Part shown: positions 1 through 7,017 of the stretch, one piece after another
How positions within the stretch are numbered: the first letter of the stretch is position 1
Layout: each line of letters begins with the position of its first letter
Assembly: GCF_014643915.1 (NCBI RefSeq)
Contig: NZ_BMKE01000009.1
Location: 55,948 to 119,947 of the forward strand
From: Oceanisphaera marina
GTDB taxonomy: Bacteria; Pseudomonadota; Gammaproteobacteria; Enterobacterales; Aeromonadaceae
Reading direction: 5' to 3'
DNA length: 64,000 nucleotides
Notes under the pieces: model-generated
Databases searched by the model: none
What the model was told of the DNA's origin: nothing
The model's input: the letters and a program-made list of their open reading frames with translations, nothing else
Translations under genes and position numbers: made by a program

Positions 1-255
1 GAAATGGTTTTGCTGGCACAAAAAGTCGACGTGGCCGAAGAGCTGGATCGCCTGGTCACCCACATTGGCGAAACCCGCAAGATCCTGAAAAAAGGCGGCG
101 CCTGTGGCCGGCGTCTGGATTTCATGATGCAGGAGTTCAATCGCGAGTCCAATACCCTGGGCTCCAAGTCGATCAGCACCGACATCACCAACTCCGCGGT
201 CGAGCTGAAGGTACTGATCGAGCAGATGCGAGAACAAATTCAAAACATCGAATAG
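1..255 (+). CDS. yicC: YicC family protein, C-terminal part (5' end outside window)
   Basis: The reading frame is open from base 1 and ends at TAG 253-255, giving the last 84 residues of a YicC-family protein. The tail reads VLIEQMREQIQNIE, which matches the usual C-terminus of this family; E. coli YicC has been linked to RNA degradation. The final seven codons (232-252) are partly or wholly supplied by the island integrated here, because a second synonymous copy encoding EQIQNIE and a stop lies at 24,670-24,693. The protein sequence is therefore unchanged by the insertion. A hairpin terminator follows at 284. Identity is firm; only the exact position of the recombination point is uncertain. 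Confidence 0.93.
   Translation, partial: EMVLLAQKVDVAEELDRLVTHIGETRKILKKGGACGRRLDFMMQEFNRESNTLGSKSISTDITNSAVELKVLIEQMREQIQNIE
220..255 (+). other. Left attachment junction (attL) of the yicC island
   Basis: The 3' end of yicC here carries codons GAA CAA ATT CAA AAC ATC GAA TAG. The right end of the island carries GAG CAG ATC CAG AAT ATC GAG TGA for the same peptide. An 8-base identity, GAGCAGAT, is present at 220-227 and again at 24,670-24,677, and may be the strand-exchange core. Alternatively the exchange took place in the codon-aligned copies starting at 232. Wobble-only differences are what an attP that mimics the gene end would leave behind. Confidence 0.8.
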
Positions 256-283
256 TTTTTTCACCCGTCCAAGAATGTCTTAG

Positions 284-320
284 AAGCCCTGTTATTTGCT
301 TGTAAATACAGGGCTTTTTT
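284..320 (+). terminator. Rho-independent terminator after yicC (island version)
   Basis: AAGCCCTGT (284-292) pairs with ACAGGGCTT (308-316), with an inner ATTT/AAAT extension, and is followed by a T-run. The original chromosomal yicC terminator appears to survive at the other end of the island (24,729-24,755). The element therefore brought its own terminator along with its own gene tail. Confidence 0.8.
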
Positions 321-373
321 ATTTTTCCCGTCCAAATCGGTTTGCAGATGTCCGTTACCAACTACCTGTTTAG

Positions 374-527
374 TGGTGGGCAGAATGGTGGGCAGCCCCC
401 TCATTTTGGCTCAATAAGCGTTTTGCGGTGAGCAAATTGGTGGGCAGTAAGTTACCCAATTTTCGCATTTAACTCGCCACCACAACAGGTTAGCTGCTGA
501 TTCAATAAGCAAATCGGTGGTGGGCAG
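374..527 (+). repeat. Four TGGTGGGCAG direct repeats, probable integrase arm sites
   Basis: The 10-mer TGGTGGGCAG occurs at 374-383, 386-395, 438-447 and 518-527, all in the same orientation. The first two start 12 bases apart, the same spacing as the two copies at the right end (24,579 and 24,591). Short repeated motifs at both ends of an integrated element next to its integrase gene are typical arm-type binding sites. The fourth copy lies 44 bases before the preferred integrase start, so integrase binding could also repress its own gene. The rest of 256-570 holds only the terminator and this cluster. Confidence 0.65.
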
Positions 528-570
528 CCATTATTGCCCCCTCCATTATTTCAGCAACTATGGAGTAAAC

Positions 571-1821
571 ATGGGAAAACTCACAGCAAAACAGGTTATT
601 GCATACAGCAAAGCCGACCCAAAAAAATATTCAGATGGTGAAGGGTTATACTTTTGCGTCCGCAAACAAGGCTCGCCTTATTGGATGATCCGCTACACCA
701 CAGCCAAAGGAAGACGAGAAGCAACCTTGGGGCAATTTCCTTTAATGTCGTTGGCAGACGCTCGAATTGCCGCTGCTTATTTTCGAAAAGAAGTACGTGA
801 CGGCATAGATCCTCTTCTAGAAAAACAGAAAATCGAGTTACCTGACATTGAAACCGTAGATCAACTGTTCCATGACTGGTATCGAACCGATCTGAGTAGA
901 CGACTGAAGCATCCCAAGATTCCGTATCGGGTTTACACCAAAGACATAAGCCCTGTCATTGGCATTAAGTGTATTGCTGAGGTAACTGCACGTGACGTGC
1001 GCGAAGTATTAGAGCGCATTCGAGAAAGTAACCGCCCTACCATTGCCAACGATACCTTGATGTACATGAAGCAGCTGTTTCGACATGCGATAAAGCTCGA
1101 CTTAACGCTGAACAACCCCGCCGCAGCCTTTACCGTGGACGATGCCGGTGGCGTGGAGTCCAGTAAAGACAGGATGCTTAGCAAAGAGGAAATTCACTAC
1201 GCCTTTAGTGTGTTTCATACCCATATCAATAGCTTTGGCCGCGACAATTACCTCGCTTGCTGCCTGTTTTTGGTATTGGGCGTGCGCAAAAGCGAACTTT
1301 GCGAAGCCATGTGGCGTGAAATGGATTTAACCACAGGCGTGTGGGATCTGCCCAAAGAACGCAGCAAAACCGGCGTGCCAATTAGCATCCCTTTACCGCG
1401 CCAAGCCATTGCCTGGTTTAACGAGTTGCAAATCCGCGCTTGTGGCTCGCCTTATGTTTTCCCTGCCAGACGAGCAAGCCATCGTCCACATATGGGGCCA
1501 GATACACTGAACCGTGCCATTTCTAAACTCTTTGGTCGCGAGCCAGGGCGCAAAAAACAGCCACCCAATAAAATGGGTAAACTTGAACACTTCACCGTAC
1601 ACGATTTACGCCGTACCTTTCGCAGCCTTGCCGCCTCTTTAGGCATTGCAGGCAACGTGGCCGAACGCTGTCTTAACCATAAGCTAAAAGGCGTTGAGGG
1701 TATCTACGACCGCCACGATTACTTTGAAGAGCGCCGTATTGCCCATCAAACCGTGGCTGATGTGATCGAACCGCTGGTGAACTTTGAGCACCCTTCACAG
1801 CACAACACAGGAGGGCATTAA
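571..1821 (+). CDS. int: Tyrosine recombinase (island integrase)
   Basis: A 416-residue site-specific recombinase of the P4-like type. The N-terminal part (LTAKQV, DGEGLYF, GRREATLGQFP, SLADARIAA) is the DUF4102 arm-binding domain. The C-terminal half carries the catalytic pattern: Arg in GVRKSELCEAMW, H-x-x-R in HDLRRTF, a later His in CLNHKLKG and the nucleophile Tyr in EGIYDRHDY. I start at ATG 571 because GGAG lies five bases upstream and the DUF4102 homology begins there; an in-frame extension to 517 runs through a repeat and is unlikely. It would integrate and, with a directionality factor, excise the element at yicC. The AlpA-type gene at 21,405 is the candidate partner. Confidence 0.93.
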   Translation: MGKLTAKQVIAYSKADPKKYSDGEGLYFCVRKQGSPYWMIRYTTAKGRREATLGQFPLMSLADARIAAAYFRKEVRDGIDPLLEKQKIELPDIETVDQLFHDWYRTDLSRRLKHPKIPYRVYTKDISPVIGIKCIAEVTARDVREVLERIRESNRPTIANDTLMYMKQLFRHAIKLDLTLNNPAAAFTVDDAGGVESSKDRMLSKEEIHYAFSVFHTHINSFGRDNYLACCLFLVLGVRKSELCEAMWREMDLTTGVWDLPKERSKTGVPISIPLPRQAIAWFNELQIRACGSPYVFPARRASHRPHMGPDTLNRAISKLFGREPGRKKQPPNKMGKLEHFTVHDLRRTFRSLAASLGIAGNVAERCLNHKLKGVEGIYDRHDYFEERRIAHQTVADVIEPLVNFEHPSQHNTGGH

Positions 1822-1822
1822 C

Positions 1823-2161
1823 ATGCAATTTATGATGCGACTCGCCCCCATTACCTTTCCAATAGCCATGCTAGCAGGCCTTGGCTGGTGTATTGGCATT
1901 GCCCTACTCGAACAGTCTCATGGCATAGGCTACGCACTTACTCGATATTGCCTGACTACATTGGTGGTACTCGCCCCTTGGCTTTCGCTAAAACTCACGT
2001 TCTACGTGATTGTCAGCCTAGGACGCAAACTGGGGCTCATCCCGCCTACACGCCCAACGTACAGCCTAGATTATGAAGAATCACTCTATTGGTTCAGAGT
2101 ATTGGCCTTCTTCGATGGCAAACGCAGCCGCATGCCGAAAAAGCCCATCAGGCGAAACTAA
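1823..2161 (+). CDS. Small inner-membrane protein of unknown function
   Basis: A 112-residue protein that I do not recognise. ATG 1823 follows the integrase stop by one base and is preceded by an excellent GAGG ribosome-binding site inside the end of int, so the two are probably co-transcribed and translationally coupled. Two hydrophobic segments are visible, roughly residues 8-32 (ITFPIAMLAGLGWCIGIALL) and 42-65 (LTTLVVLAPWLSLKLTFYVIV). A basic, Arg/Lys-rich tail follows (DGKRSRMPKKPIRRN). An in-frame upstream start at 1784 would lie inside int and is less likely. Its position right after int suggests a conserved accessory gene of this island type, but no function can be assigned. Confidence 0.6.
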   Translation: MQFMMRLAPITFPIAMLAGLGWCIGIALLEQSHGIGYALTRYCLTTLVVLAPWLSLKLTFYVIVSLGRKLGLIPPTRPTYSLDYEESLYWFRVLAFFDGKRSRMPKKPIRRN

Positions 2162-2176
2162 CAAACTCCCCCATTT

Positions 2177-2283
2177 GCTCACTTACCGTGGGCAGTTGGG
2201 ACAGTGGGGCAACACTTGATATACAAGCTTTAGAAGATGAACAAAAGTAATTTGAGCCGCCCCAAGGGATGGGGCAATCAGGG
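2177..2283 (+). repeat. ~107-bp direct repeat, left copy, flanking the HipBA module
   Basis: This stretch is clearly homologous to 4,045-4,153, by eye about 85% identical with one small indel. Both begin GCTCACTTAC, contain CACTTGATA and GCTTTAGAAGATG, and end with a short hairpin (GCCCC / GGGGC) near CCAAGG. The pair brackets hipA-hipB exactly. It also shares the GTGGGCAG word with the arm sites of the island. Confidence 0.75.
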
Positions 2284-2359
2284 CTTGGATTAACAAAACA
2301 AGCCACCAAACATCAATATGACTGACGCCTCTGCATTTTTGTACGCGTCGGTTCTCATT

Positions 2360-3589
2360 TTAGCGTAGCGGTATGCTTCGCAAATGTGTTTCGATTGCTT
2401 CAATCATCGACTTGGTAAGTGGTAAATGCGCTTTTTCTTTCGCCCAGATTTCATGAAAGCCTGCTACAGTTTGCTTTGCAGTATCTAACACCAATTTTTC
2501 TGGCAACATGGCTTTAGCGGCTAAGTGTGATAACTCATCCAGCGTGAAATCACTGAATTTCTTGCTACGGCTAACCTTTAACGACGCACTATCATCGGGG
2601 ATATAGGGAATGGTCGAAACAAAGTCATAAGCGGGCGCAATGGATGCCGTGCGCTTGTCTTTGTAAATCACAGACCAATTCTTCAAATGCATATCGGCAT
2701 TGCCAATTAACGTATTGAACACCAATCTGCGTGTAAATTCTGCGATGTCCTCGTCTTGACCTTCGATGCCGATAACCTGAGCAATATTGCGCATACTCGC
2801 TTTTTTGTATTTATCTTGAGGATAGACACCAAACACTTGTGCAAAATCTTCAATGTGTACGGCTTGATCATCTGCACGATCAAAGCGCTTAATCACAAAC
2901 GCCTGAGCATTTTTAAAAGCATCACCAAATTTACCAATACCCTCTGGGATATTAGCAATCTGGTTAATGGGGAGTAGCCGCGTTTCTGGTACATCCATTC
3001 CCAACATGCGAGCCAATTCCATCATCGAATATTCATTTTCTGGCACTGCGTCAAATCGAGACGACGGCAACTTCACAATCCAAGAGCCACCTTTACCGGT
3101 TGCTGGGATGGTCAAACCGCCGTTTGCTTGTTGTACGGCTGAAAACTTCAACTGCACACCCGCCAATGAAAAACGCATTGGCGATTCAATTTTCGTTTTA
3201 TCGTCAATACCTTGATGCACATTAGGTGGTAAGGCTTCACCATCCGCTGGTTCAACCGTGATCGCGCCTGCTAAATCCTGCCCTAGCACCCACAATAGAA
3301 AAAATTCTCGCGCGGGGTTCACTCCGGCACGCTCTGCCAGGTAATTCCGCATCGTTTCTTCTGGTAAAAGGTTGGAGAAAAACGGGGTTAACTTGGTTTG
3401 GGTCGGTTTGAAGTTAGTCAGTAAGCCACCCAGTGCATCTTTAAAACCCAGCCCTAACACGGGCCGCGATTCGTCATGAATGTACGAATCCATAAATGCA
3501 AAAAGCGTTCTGTCATTGCCCACGTTGGTGATCGTTGCGATGGGCTCACCGTAGAGCAACACGTTGAGCGTAGAAACATGATTAGTCAT
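2360..3589 (-). CDS. hipA: HipA-type serine/threonine kinase toxin
   Basis: A 409-residue HipA-family protein. HipA kinases inactivate glutamyl-tRNA synthetase by phosphorylation and cause growth arrest; the antitoxin HipB neutralises them and represses the operon. The N-terminal subdomain has the family features LLYGEP and GFKDALGGLL. The kinase core contains SLAGVQLKFS, a Lys-containing strand (GGSWIVKLPS), the catalytic loop GNADMHLKNW (N-x-D-x-H-x-K-N) and the metal-binding APAYDFVST. The start overlaps the stop of the upstream HTH gene by eight bases, the classic hipBA arrangement. The active-site residues look intact, so the toxin is probably functional. Confidence 0.92.
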   Translation of the reverse strand: MTNHVSTLNVLLYGEPIATITNVGNDRTLFAFMDSYIHDESRPVLGLGFKDALGGLLTNFKPTQTKLTPFFSNLLPEETMRNYLAERAGVNPAREFFLLWVLGQDLAGAITVEPADGEALPPNVHQGIDDKTKIESPMRFSLAGVQLKFSAVQQANGGLTIPATGKGGSWIVKLPSSRFDAVPENEYSMMELARMLGMDVPETRLLPINQIANIPEGIGKFGDAFKNAQAFVIKRFDRADDQAVHIEDFAQVFGVYPQDKYKKASMRNIAQVIGIEGQDEDIAEFTRRLVFNTLIGNADMHLKNWSVIYKDKRTASIAPAYDFVSTIPYIPDDSASLKVSRSKKFSDFTLDELSHLAAKAMLPEKLVLDTAKQTVAGFHEIWAKEKAHLPLTKSMIEAIETHLRSIPLR

Positions 3590-3902
3590 CGTCGTCTTCC
3601 CCTAACTGATATGCCGGTGACATCTGCTCAGCTTCATCGCTGATACCGTTAATACCTTGGCTGCTTCGAATGATCGACTTGATGGCAGGAACTGACTTTT
3701 TAGGCGCAACCAATAGCTCTAGGTCGAGTACACGGGCAAGTGCAATTAAACTGGATATTCTTAAATCAACACCGCCAGACTCGATTTTCGAAATATGGCT
3801 TTGCGGTACACCCGACCGTGCGCTTAACTCTCTTTGGCTAAACCCCTTGCGTACCCGAGCTTCTCGAAGACTTTCTAGTATCTGCGATGTTACATAGCTC
3901 AT
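3582..3902 (-). CDS. hipB: HipB-type antitoxin, XRE-family HTH
   Basis: A 106-residue protein with a helix-turn-helix at about residues 10-65 (LREARVRKGFSQRELSARSGVPQSHISKIESG). Its C-terminal tail is acidic and probably flexible (QLGEDDDD). It lies immediately upstream of hipA and overlaps it by eight bases, so the pair is one operon. By analogy with HipB it should bind operators upstream of 3,902 and antagonise the kinase. A strong inverted repeat lies 79 bases upstream of its start (3,981-4,028). An AT-rich segment at about 3,928-3,955 contains a TATAAT-like box on the minus strand, a plausible promoter. Confidence 0.88.
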   Translation of the reverse strand: MSYVTSQILESLREARVRKGFSQRELSARSGVPQSHISKIESGGVDLRISSLIALARVLDLELLVAPKKSVPAIKSIIRSSQGINGISDEAEQMSPAYQLGEDDDD

Positions 3903-3980
3903 TACGATAGGCCTTAATGCATCATTTGATAAAAATTATATATAAAAACATATCACCGTAATCCCACAAACACAAGAATG

Positions 3981-4028
3981 ATCAGCTATTACATATCAAA
4001 AATCGCTTTTTGATATGTAATAGCTGAT
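3981..4028. promoter_or_regulatory. Perfect 22-bp inverted repeat upstream of hipBA
   Basis: Arms at 3,981-4,002 and 4,007-4,028 are exact reverse complements separated by the four bases TCGC. The arms contain ATATCA/TGATAT and CAGCTATTA/TAATAGCTG. Location upstream of hipB suggests an operator, but a cruciform or a transcription-ending hairpin is also possible. The rest of 3,903-4,226 holds the right-hand copy of the flanking repeat and the HigB leader, with no gene. Confidence 0.65.
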
Positions 4029-4044
4029 AAACCGTAACGCACGA

Positions 4045-4153
4045 GCTCACTTACTGTGGGCAGTTAGGACAATGGGGCAGCACTTGATACAGCGAGCTTT
4101 AGAAGATGGATAAGAGGAATTTGAACCGCCCCAAGGAATGGGGCAATTGGGGC
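4045..4153 (+). repeat. ~107-bp direct repeat, right copy, flanking the HipBA module
   Basis: Homologous to 2,177-2,283 in the same orientation (see that entry). The copies differ at scattered single bases and a small indel near TTGATA, so the duplication is not recent. Its position between HipBA and HigBA suggests a module boundary. Confidence 0.75.
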
Positions 4154-4226
4154 CGTGCCAACAACTCCTTTCAGTCAATCAAACTACAAACTTGCAAAAG
4201 TCCCAATATGGGACTAACATCTGTTT

Positions 4227-4529
4227 ATGAGAATTATCGCACTATCAACCTTAAAAACATTTTGGGAAGACAGCCCAGAATACATTGACGCGAAAGAGCC
4301 AACTTTAGCGTGGTATAGGCATGCATTAAACGCTGATTGGGGATCACCGTCGGATGTGAAACAGGACTTTAGAAATGCCAGCATCCTCAAAGATGGGCGT
4401 GTCGTGTTTAACATTGCCGGTAATAAATACCGATTAGTCGTTTGGATCAATTATGCCTACAAGGTGGTTTACATACGGTTTATCGGCAGCCATGCACAAT
4501 ACGATCAAATTGATGTGCAAACGATTTAA
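4227..4529 (+). CDS. higB: HigB-family toxin (RelE-fold mRNA interferase)
   Basis: A 100-residue protein of the HigB_toxin family, ribosome-associated endoribonucleases that cut mRNA. Family features visible are MRIIALSTLKTFWE at the N-terminus, TLAWYRHALNADWGSPSDVKQDFRNAS in the middle, and FNIAGNKYRLVVWINYAYKVVYIRFIGSHAQYDQID at the end. The final block has the characteristic His-x-x-Tyr-Asp. The toxin gene precedes the antitoxin gene (4,561), the typical order of higBA loci and the reverse of most toxin-antitoxin pairs. Nothing looks broken. Confidence 0.9.
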   Translation: MRIIALSTLKTFWEDSPEYIDAKEPTLAWYRHALNADWGSPSDVKQDFRNASILKDGRVVFNIAGNKYRLVVWINYAYKVVYIRFIGSHAQYDQIDVQTI

Positions 4530-4560
4530 AGCCAAAAGGTAGTAACAAGAGGTAAATATA

Positions 4561-4932
4561 ATGGACATCAGACCTATTAAAACAGATGCCGACTACCGCG
4601 CGGCATTAAACGACATCGAAAACCTAATGATGGCGGAGCCAGATACCATTGAAGGCGAAAAGCTGGACATTTTGGTTACGTTAGTCGAGGCCTACGAAGC
4701 AAAGCATTTTCCAATGGATTTGCCAGATCCTGTTGAGGCAATAAAGTTTGAGATGGAGCGCAAAGGATTAACGGTTAAAGATCTTGAACCCATGATAGGT
4801 AAAAGCAATCGTGTTTATGAAATCCTAAACCATAAGCGATCACTCACGCTAAAAATGATTTGGAAACTTCATGAAGGGCTAGGTATTCCAGCAGAGTCGC
4901 TCATCAAACCGCCGCAAGTTCGCGCTTCATAG
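4561..4932 (+). CDS. higA: HigA-family antitoxin with HTH domain
   Basis: A 123-residue HigA-like antitoxin located 31 bases after higB, with AGAGGTAAATATA as a ribosome-binding region. The N-terminal part (DADYRAALNDIENLMMAEPDTIEGEKLDILVTLVEAYE) is the toxin-contacting segment typical of this family. The C-terminal HTH is VEAIKFEMERKGLTVKDLEPMIGKSNRVYEILNHKRSLTLKMIWKLHEGLGIP. It should neutralise HigB and repress the operon promoter upstream of 4,227. Confidence 0.92.
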   Translation: MDIRPIKTDADYRAALNDIENLMMAEPDTIEGEKLDILVTLVEAYEAKHFPMDLPDPVEAIKFEMERKGLTVKDLEPMIGKSNRVYEILNHKRSLTLKMIWKLHEGLGIPAESLIKPPQVRAS

Positions 4933-4957
4933 CGCTGCGCATAAAAGTTATGTTGTC

Positions 4958-5538
4958 ATGAATGACGCTCGCTACCCAAACATTTCTGCTATTGATAACA
5001 GGCTAGCTGAGCTTGAAAACGAAAAGCAGCAGCTTCTCGCATTAAGAGAGGCTTTGCATAGCGCTCAAAACGAGTGTTCACCCGTTAGTCCTTACAGAGC
5101 GCAGAGTACATACACTCACAACTTACCAAGATGGGTATAAGCACTGTCGTACTCAAAGGCGCCATGAAATCTGCCGAACGCAAGAACGCTGACAATCATC
5201 TGCAATCGGCTCAAATTGTCGTCGCAACAGGAAAATATGTGGGTGAAGGGTTTGACCTACCAAGACTGGATACGTTGTTTTTGGCCATGCCAATCGCATG
5301 GAAAGGTACATTGGCCCAATATGCCGGTCGAATTCATCGTGAATCGGAAGGAAAAACACAAGTCACCATTCACGACTATGTAGACTGCGCCCTCCCTATG
5401 CTGCAACGCATGTTTAAAAAACGCGAGAAAAGCTACAAGGCTATGGGGTACGCCCTTGAGTACATTGATGACAACAGTAACAAGCAACCTTCACTGAAGT
5501 TAGAAAACGTCCCTTCATCAAATACCAAGCCAAAATAA
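4958..5538 (+). pseudogene. Internally deleted remnant of a TOTE-type primase-helicase gene
   Basis: Two fragments in different frames add up to the two ends of one large protein. The first (4,958 to about 5,095) encodes an N-terminal coiled segment, IDNRLAELENEKQQLLALRE, ending SPVSP. The second (from about 5,101 to 5,538) encodes the C-terminal part of an SF2 helicase: VVLKGAM, then VVATGKYVGEGFDLPRLDTLFLAMP, then AYAGRIHRESEGK-type motif VI and HDYVDCALPML. In TOTE conflict-system proteins this order brackets an archaeo-eukaryotic-like primase domain and the helicase ATP-binding lobe, which are missing here. The joint lies near 5,095-5,105 and also shifts the frame by one. Both halves are readable, so the loss is probably recent. 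Alternatively the second part could be translated alone from ATG 5,131, but it would lack the ATP-binding lobe. Confidence 0.72.
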
Positions 5539-5600
5539 ACAGCAGCACTTCATTAAACACTTCCCCATGCCTTTACCCCCATACGCCAAAACCACTATCC

Positions 5601-5837
5601 GTTTGGCTTTTGGATCGAAACGCCAAACAGGGAAATTAGCCCATTCACTGTTTGGCGTCTCGATTGAAGTCCAAAGCCGGCAGGCCTTGCCAGTACTGGT
5701 TCAAAGCAAGGTTTGGCACTTTTTATACTCTAAACCAACCTCGAATCCAAAGTACAAACCGTTTGATTTTTTAAACCCAGAATGCAAACGATCGTTTGGC
5801 GTCTCGATTTTTTTGCACTTGGCGAATGCCGCCAAAC
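5601..5837. repeat. Cluster of six GTTTGGC / GCCAAAC words
   Basis: The 7-mer occurs at 5,601, 5,650, 5,711 and 5,794 (as GTTTGGC) and at 5,622 and 5,831 (as GCCAAAC). Two copies are extended to GTTTGGCGTCTCGATT (5,650-5,665 and 5,794-5,809). The copy at 5,614-5,630 is nearly the reverse complement of 5,648-5,664. The gap 5,539-5,995 otherwise holds only a 101-residue frame at 5,567 that reads through the repeats and looks spurious. The role is unknown; protein binding or recombination sites are possible. Confidence 0.55.
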
Positions 5838-5995
5838 AGAGCCGCATTGGACGATATATTTCAAACAGTTAGCCGCGCACAGGTCATCATAAAAAACCGA
5901 TTTGACTGGTGAGTTTGATGGCCATTTCTTTCATCTAATTCACCACTGAGTCTGCACCCGACGACTGAAAATAGACGGCATGATGAACCAACAAG

Positions 5996-6712
5996 GTGAT
6001 AAGTGACGTGTTATGGGCAAGTGGTAACGATTGGGATAGAGAATGGATACAGCAGGTGGTCGCTTTACTGGTTGGGCATGGCGCGTTTACTCTCTACCCA
6101 GCATTAAGCCAGTGCGAGAATGCCGCCGAACGCTTAACCCGCTGGCTGACCTATCAGTTACCGCGCGTTAAACAAGCACACGCAGGCTGCCCGATTCATC
6201 AATGGCTAAATAGCATTGGCGCACAAGTGATCTTAGAAAAATGGCAAAGCCCCGAGCAATGGCCAAACCTGTATTGGCTACCTTTACCTGAGGTTGATGG
6301 CCACGCGCAAGGCGGGTTAGTTTTGTTACCAGCGCATTTATTACCGGCAGATTTTTTATCGGTATATGTGGATGGCACAATTCAAACCAGAACATTGCAA
6401 GCAAACACGCCCGCCAACGCCTGCATCTTTTGGTGCATTTCGCCTTTATCTAAAACAGGAAAGCGCGCTACCTTGCACCCCAAACAGCAAAACCGAGCTT
6501 TTTGCCTGCCCAGTTCGTCGGAGCAAATGGGTAAATCGTGCATGGGGTTATTACTGAGCGGTTTAAGAAAAGAAAGCCAAAAACGAAACGGCAGCGTGAT
6601 CAGCCACCAGATTAACCTAGCGCTGCTGCACCACCTTTGTGGGCCGGAGAATGATGTGTGGATTACGAGCAAATGCTTTGGTAACGAGAACGAAACTCAA
6701 CAACAAGGCTAA
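5996..6712 (+). CDS. Hypothetical protein, 238 residues
   Basis: An open frame from GTG 5,996 to TAA 6,712 that I do not recognise. The first 130 residues look like an ordinary globular protein (WDREWIQQVVALLVGHGAFTLYP, PNLYWLPLPEVDGHAQGGLVLLPAHLLPADFL). The segment after about residue 140 is Ser/Cys-rich and less protein-like, so a frameshift near 6,400-6,550 or a C-terminal truncation is possible. There is no good ribosome-binding site and the start codon is weak, so the true start may be lost. It sits between the TOTE remnant and the restriction operon, in a stretch that seems to collect debris. Confidence 0.45.
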   Translation: MISDVLWASGNDWDREWIQQVVALLVGHGAFTLYPALSQCENAAERLTRWLTYQLPRVKQAHAGCPIHQWLNSIGAQVILEKWQSPEQWPNLYWLPLPEVDGHAQGGLVLLPAHLLPADFLSVYVDGTIQTRTLQANTPANACIFWCISPLSKTGKRATLHPKQQNRAFCLPSSSEQMGKSCMGLLLSGLRKESQKRNGSVISHQINLALLHHLCGPENDVWITSKCFGNENETQQQG

Positions 6713-6870
6713 ATAACTTGATATTTGTTTTGAAGAAAACCACAATTTCACTCAAGCTATTTAAAGCTGGTTGAGCCTTTACCTAGCGTTTTGGCTCGTG
6801 GCTGCGCCTCAGTCGCCGTTAAGACTGGGGCTTATCTCTTACAAACTACCCGAAATCACAATCTCAAGAA

Positions 6871-6989
6871 ACGGGTAGCGGGAGGGGTGTTGTTGGTGCG
6901 ATTTTAATATTAATAAAGCTGAATGGCCATCTATTCGCACCATCTCGTGTAGAACCACGAAATGGTCAGCAATACCCGTTAATACCCCT
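6871..6989. other. Inverted-repeat-rich gap, possible oriT or regulatory region
   Basis: The gap 6,713-7,017 has no gene but several complementary pairs: ACGGGTA (6,871-6,877) with TACCCGT (6,973-6,979); AGGGGT (6,883-6,888) with ACCCCT (6,984-6,989); GGTGCGA (6,895-6,901) with TCGCACC (6,935-6,941); and the hairpin TCGTG (6,945-6,949) with CACGA (6,956-6,960). The first two pairs interleave rather than nest. A mobilisable island would need an origin of transfer, and such a structured gap is a candidate, but no nick-site motif was recognised. Confidence 0.3.
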
Positions 6990-7017
6990 GTTCACCTGCA
7001 TTAAACAAAACCAAACT

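Noticed and set aside
2177-4153. Composite transposon carrying hipBA
   Set aside because: The flanking repeats contain no transposase gene or terminal inverted repeats, so an insertion-sequence origin is not supported.
5650-5809. Possible integron attC sites
   Set aside because: No paired R/L boxes in the attC arrangement could be recognised and no integron integrase is present; the integrase at 571 is of the island type.
5601-5837. Possible CRISPR array
   Set aside because: The repeated words are only 7 to 16 bases, occur in both orientations and have irregular spacing. No cas gene is present in the window.
5567-5872. 101-residue open frame in the GTTTGGC repeat region
   Set aside because: It reads through the repeats in one orientation, has no ribosome-binding site and no protein-like pattern. 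Repeat translation explains its odd composition.
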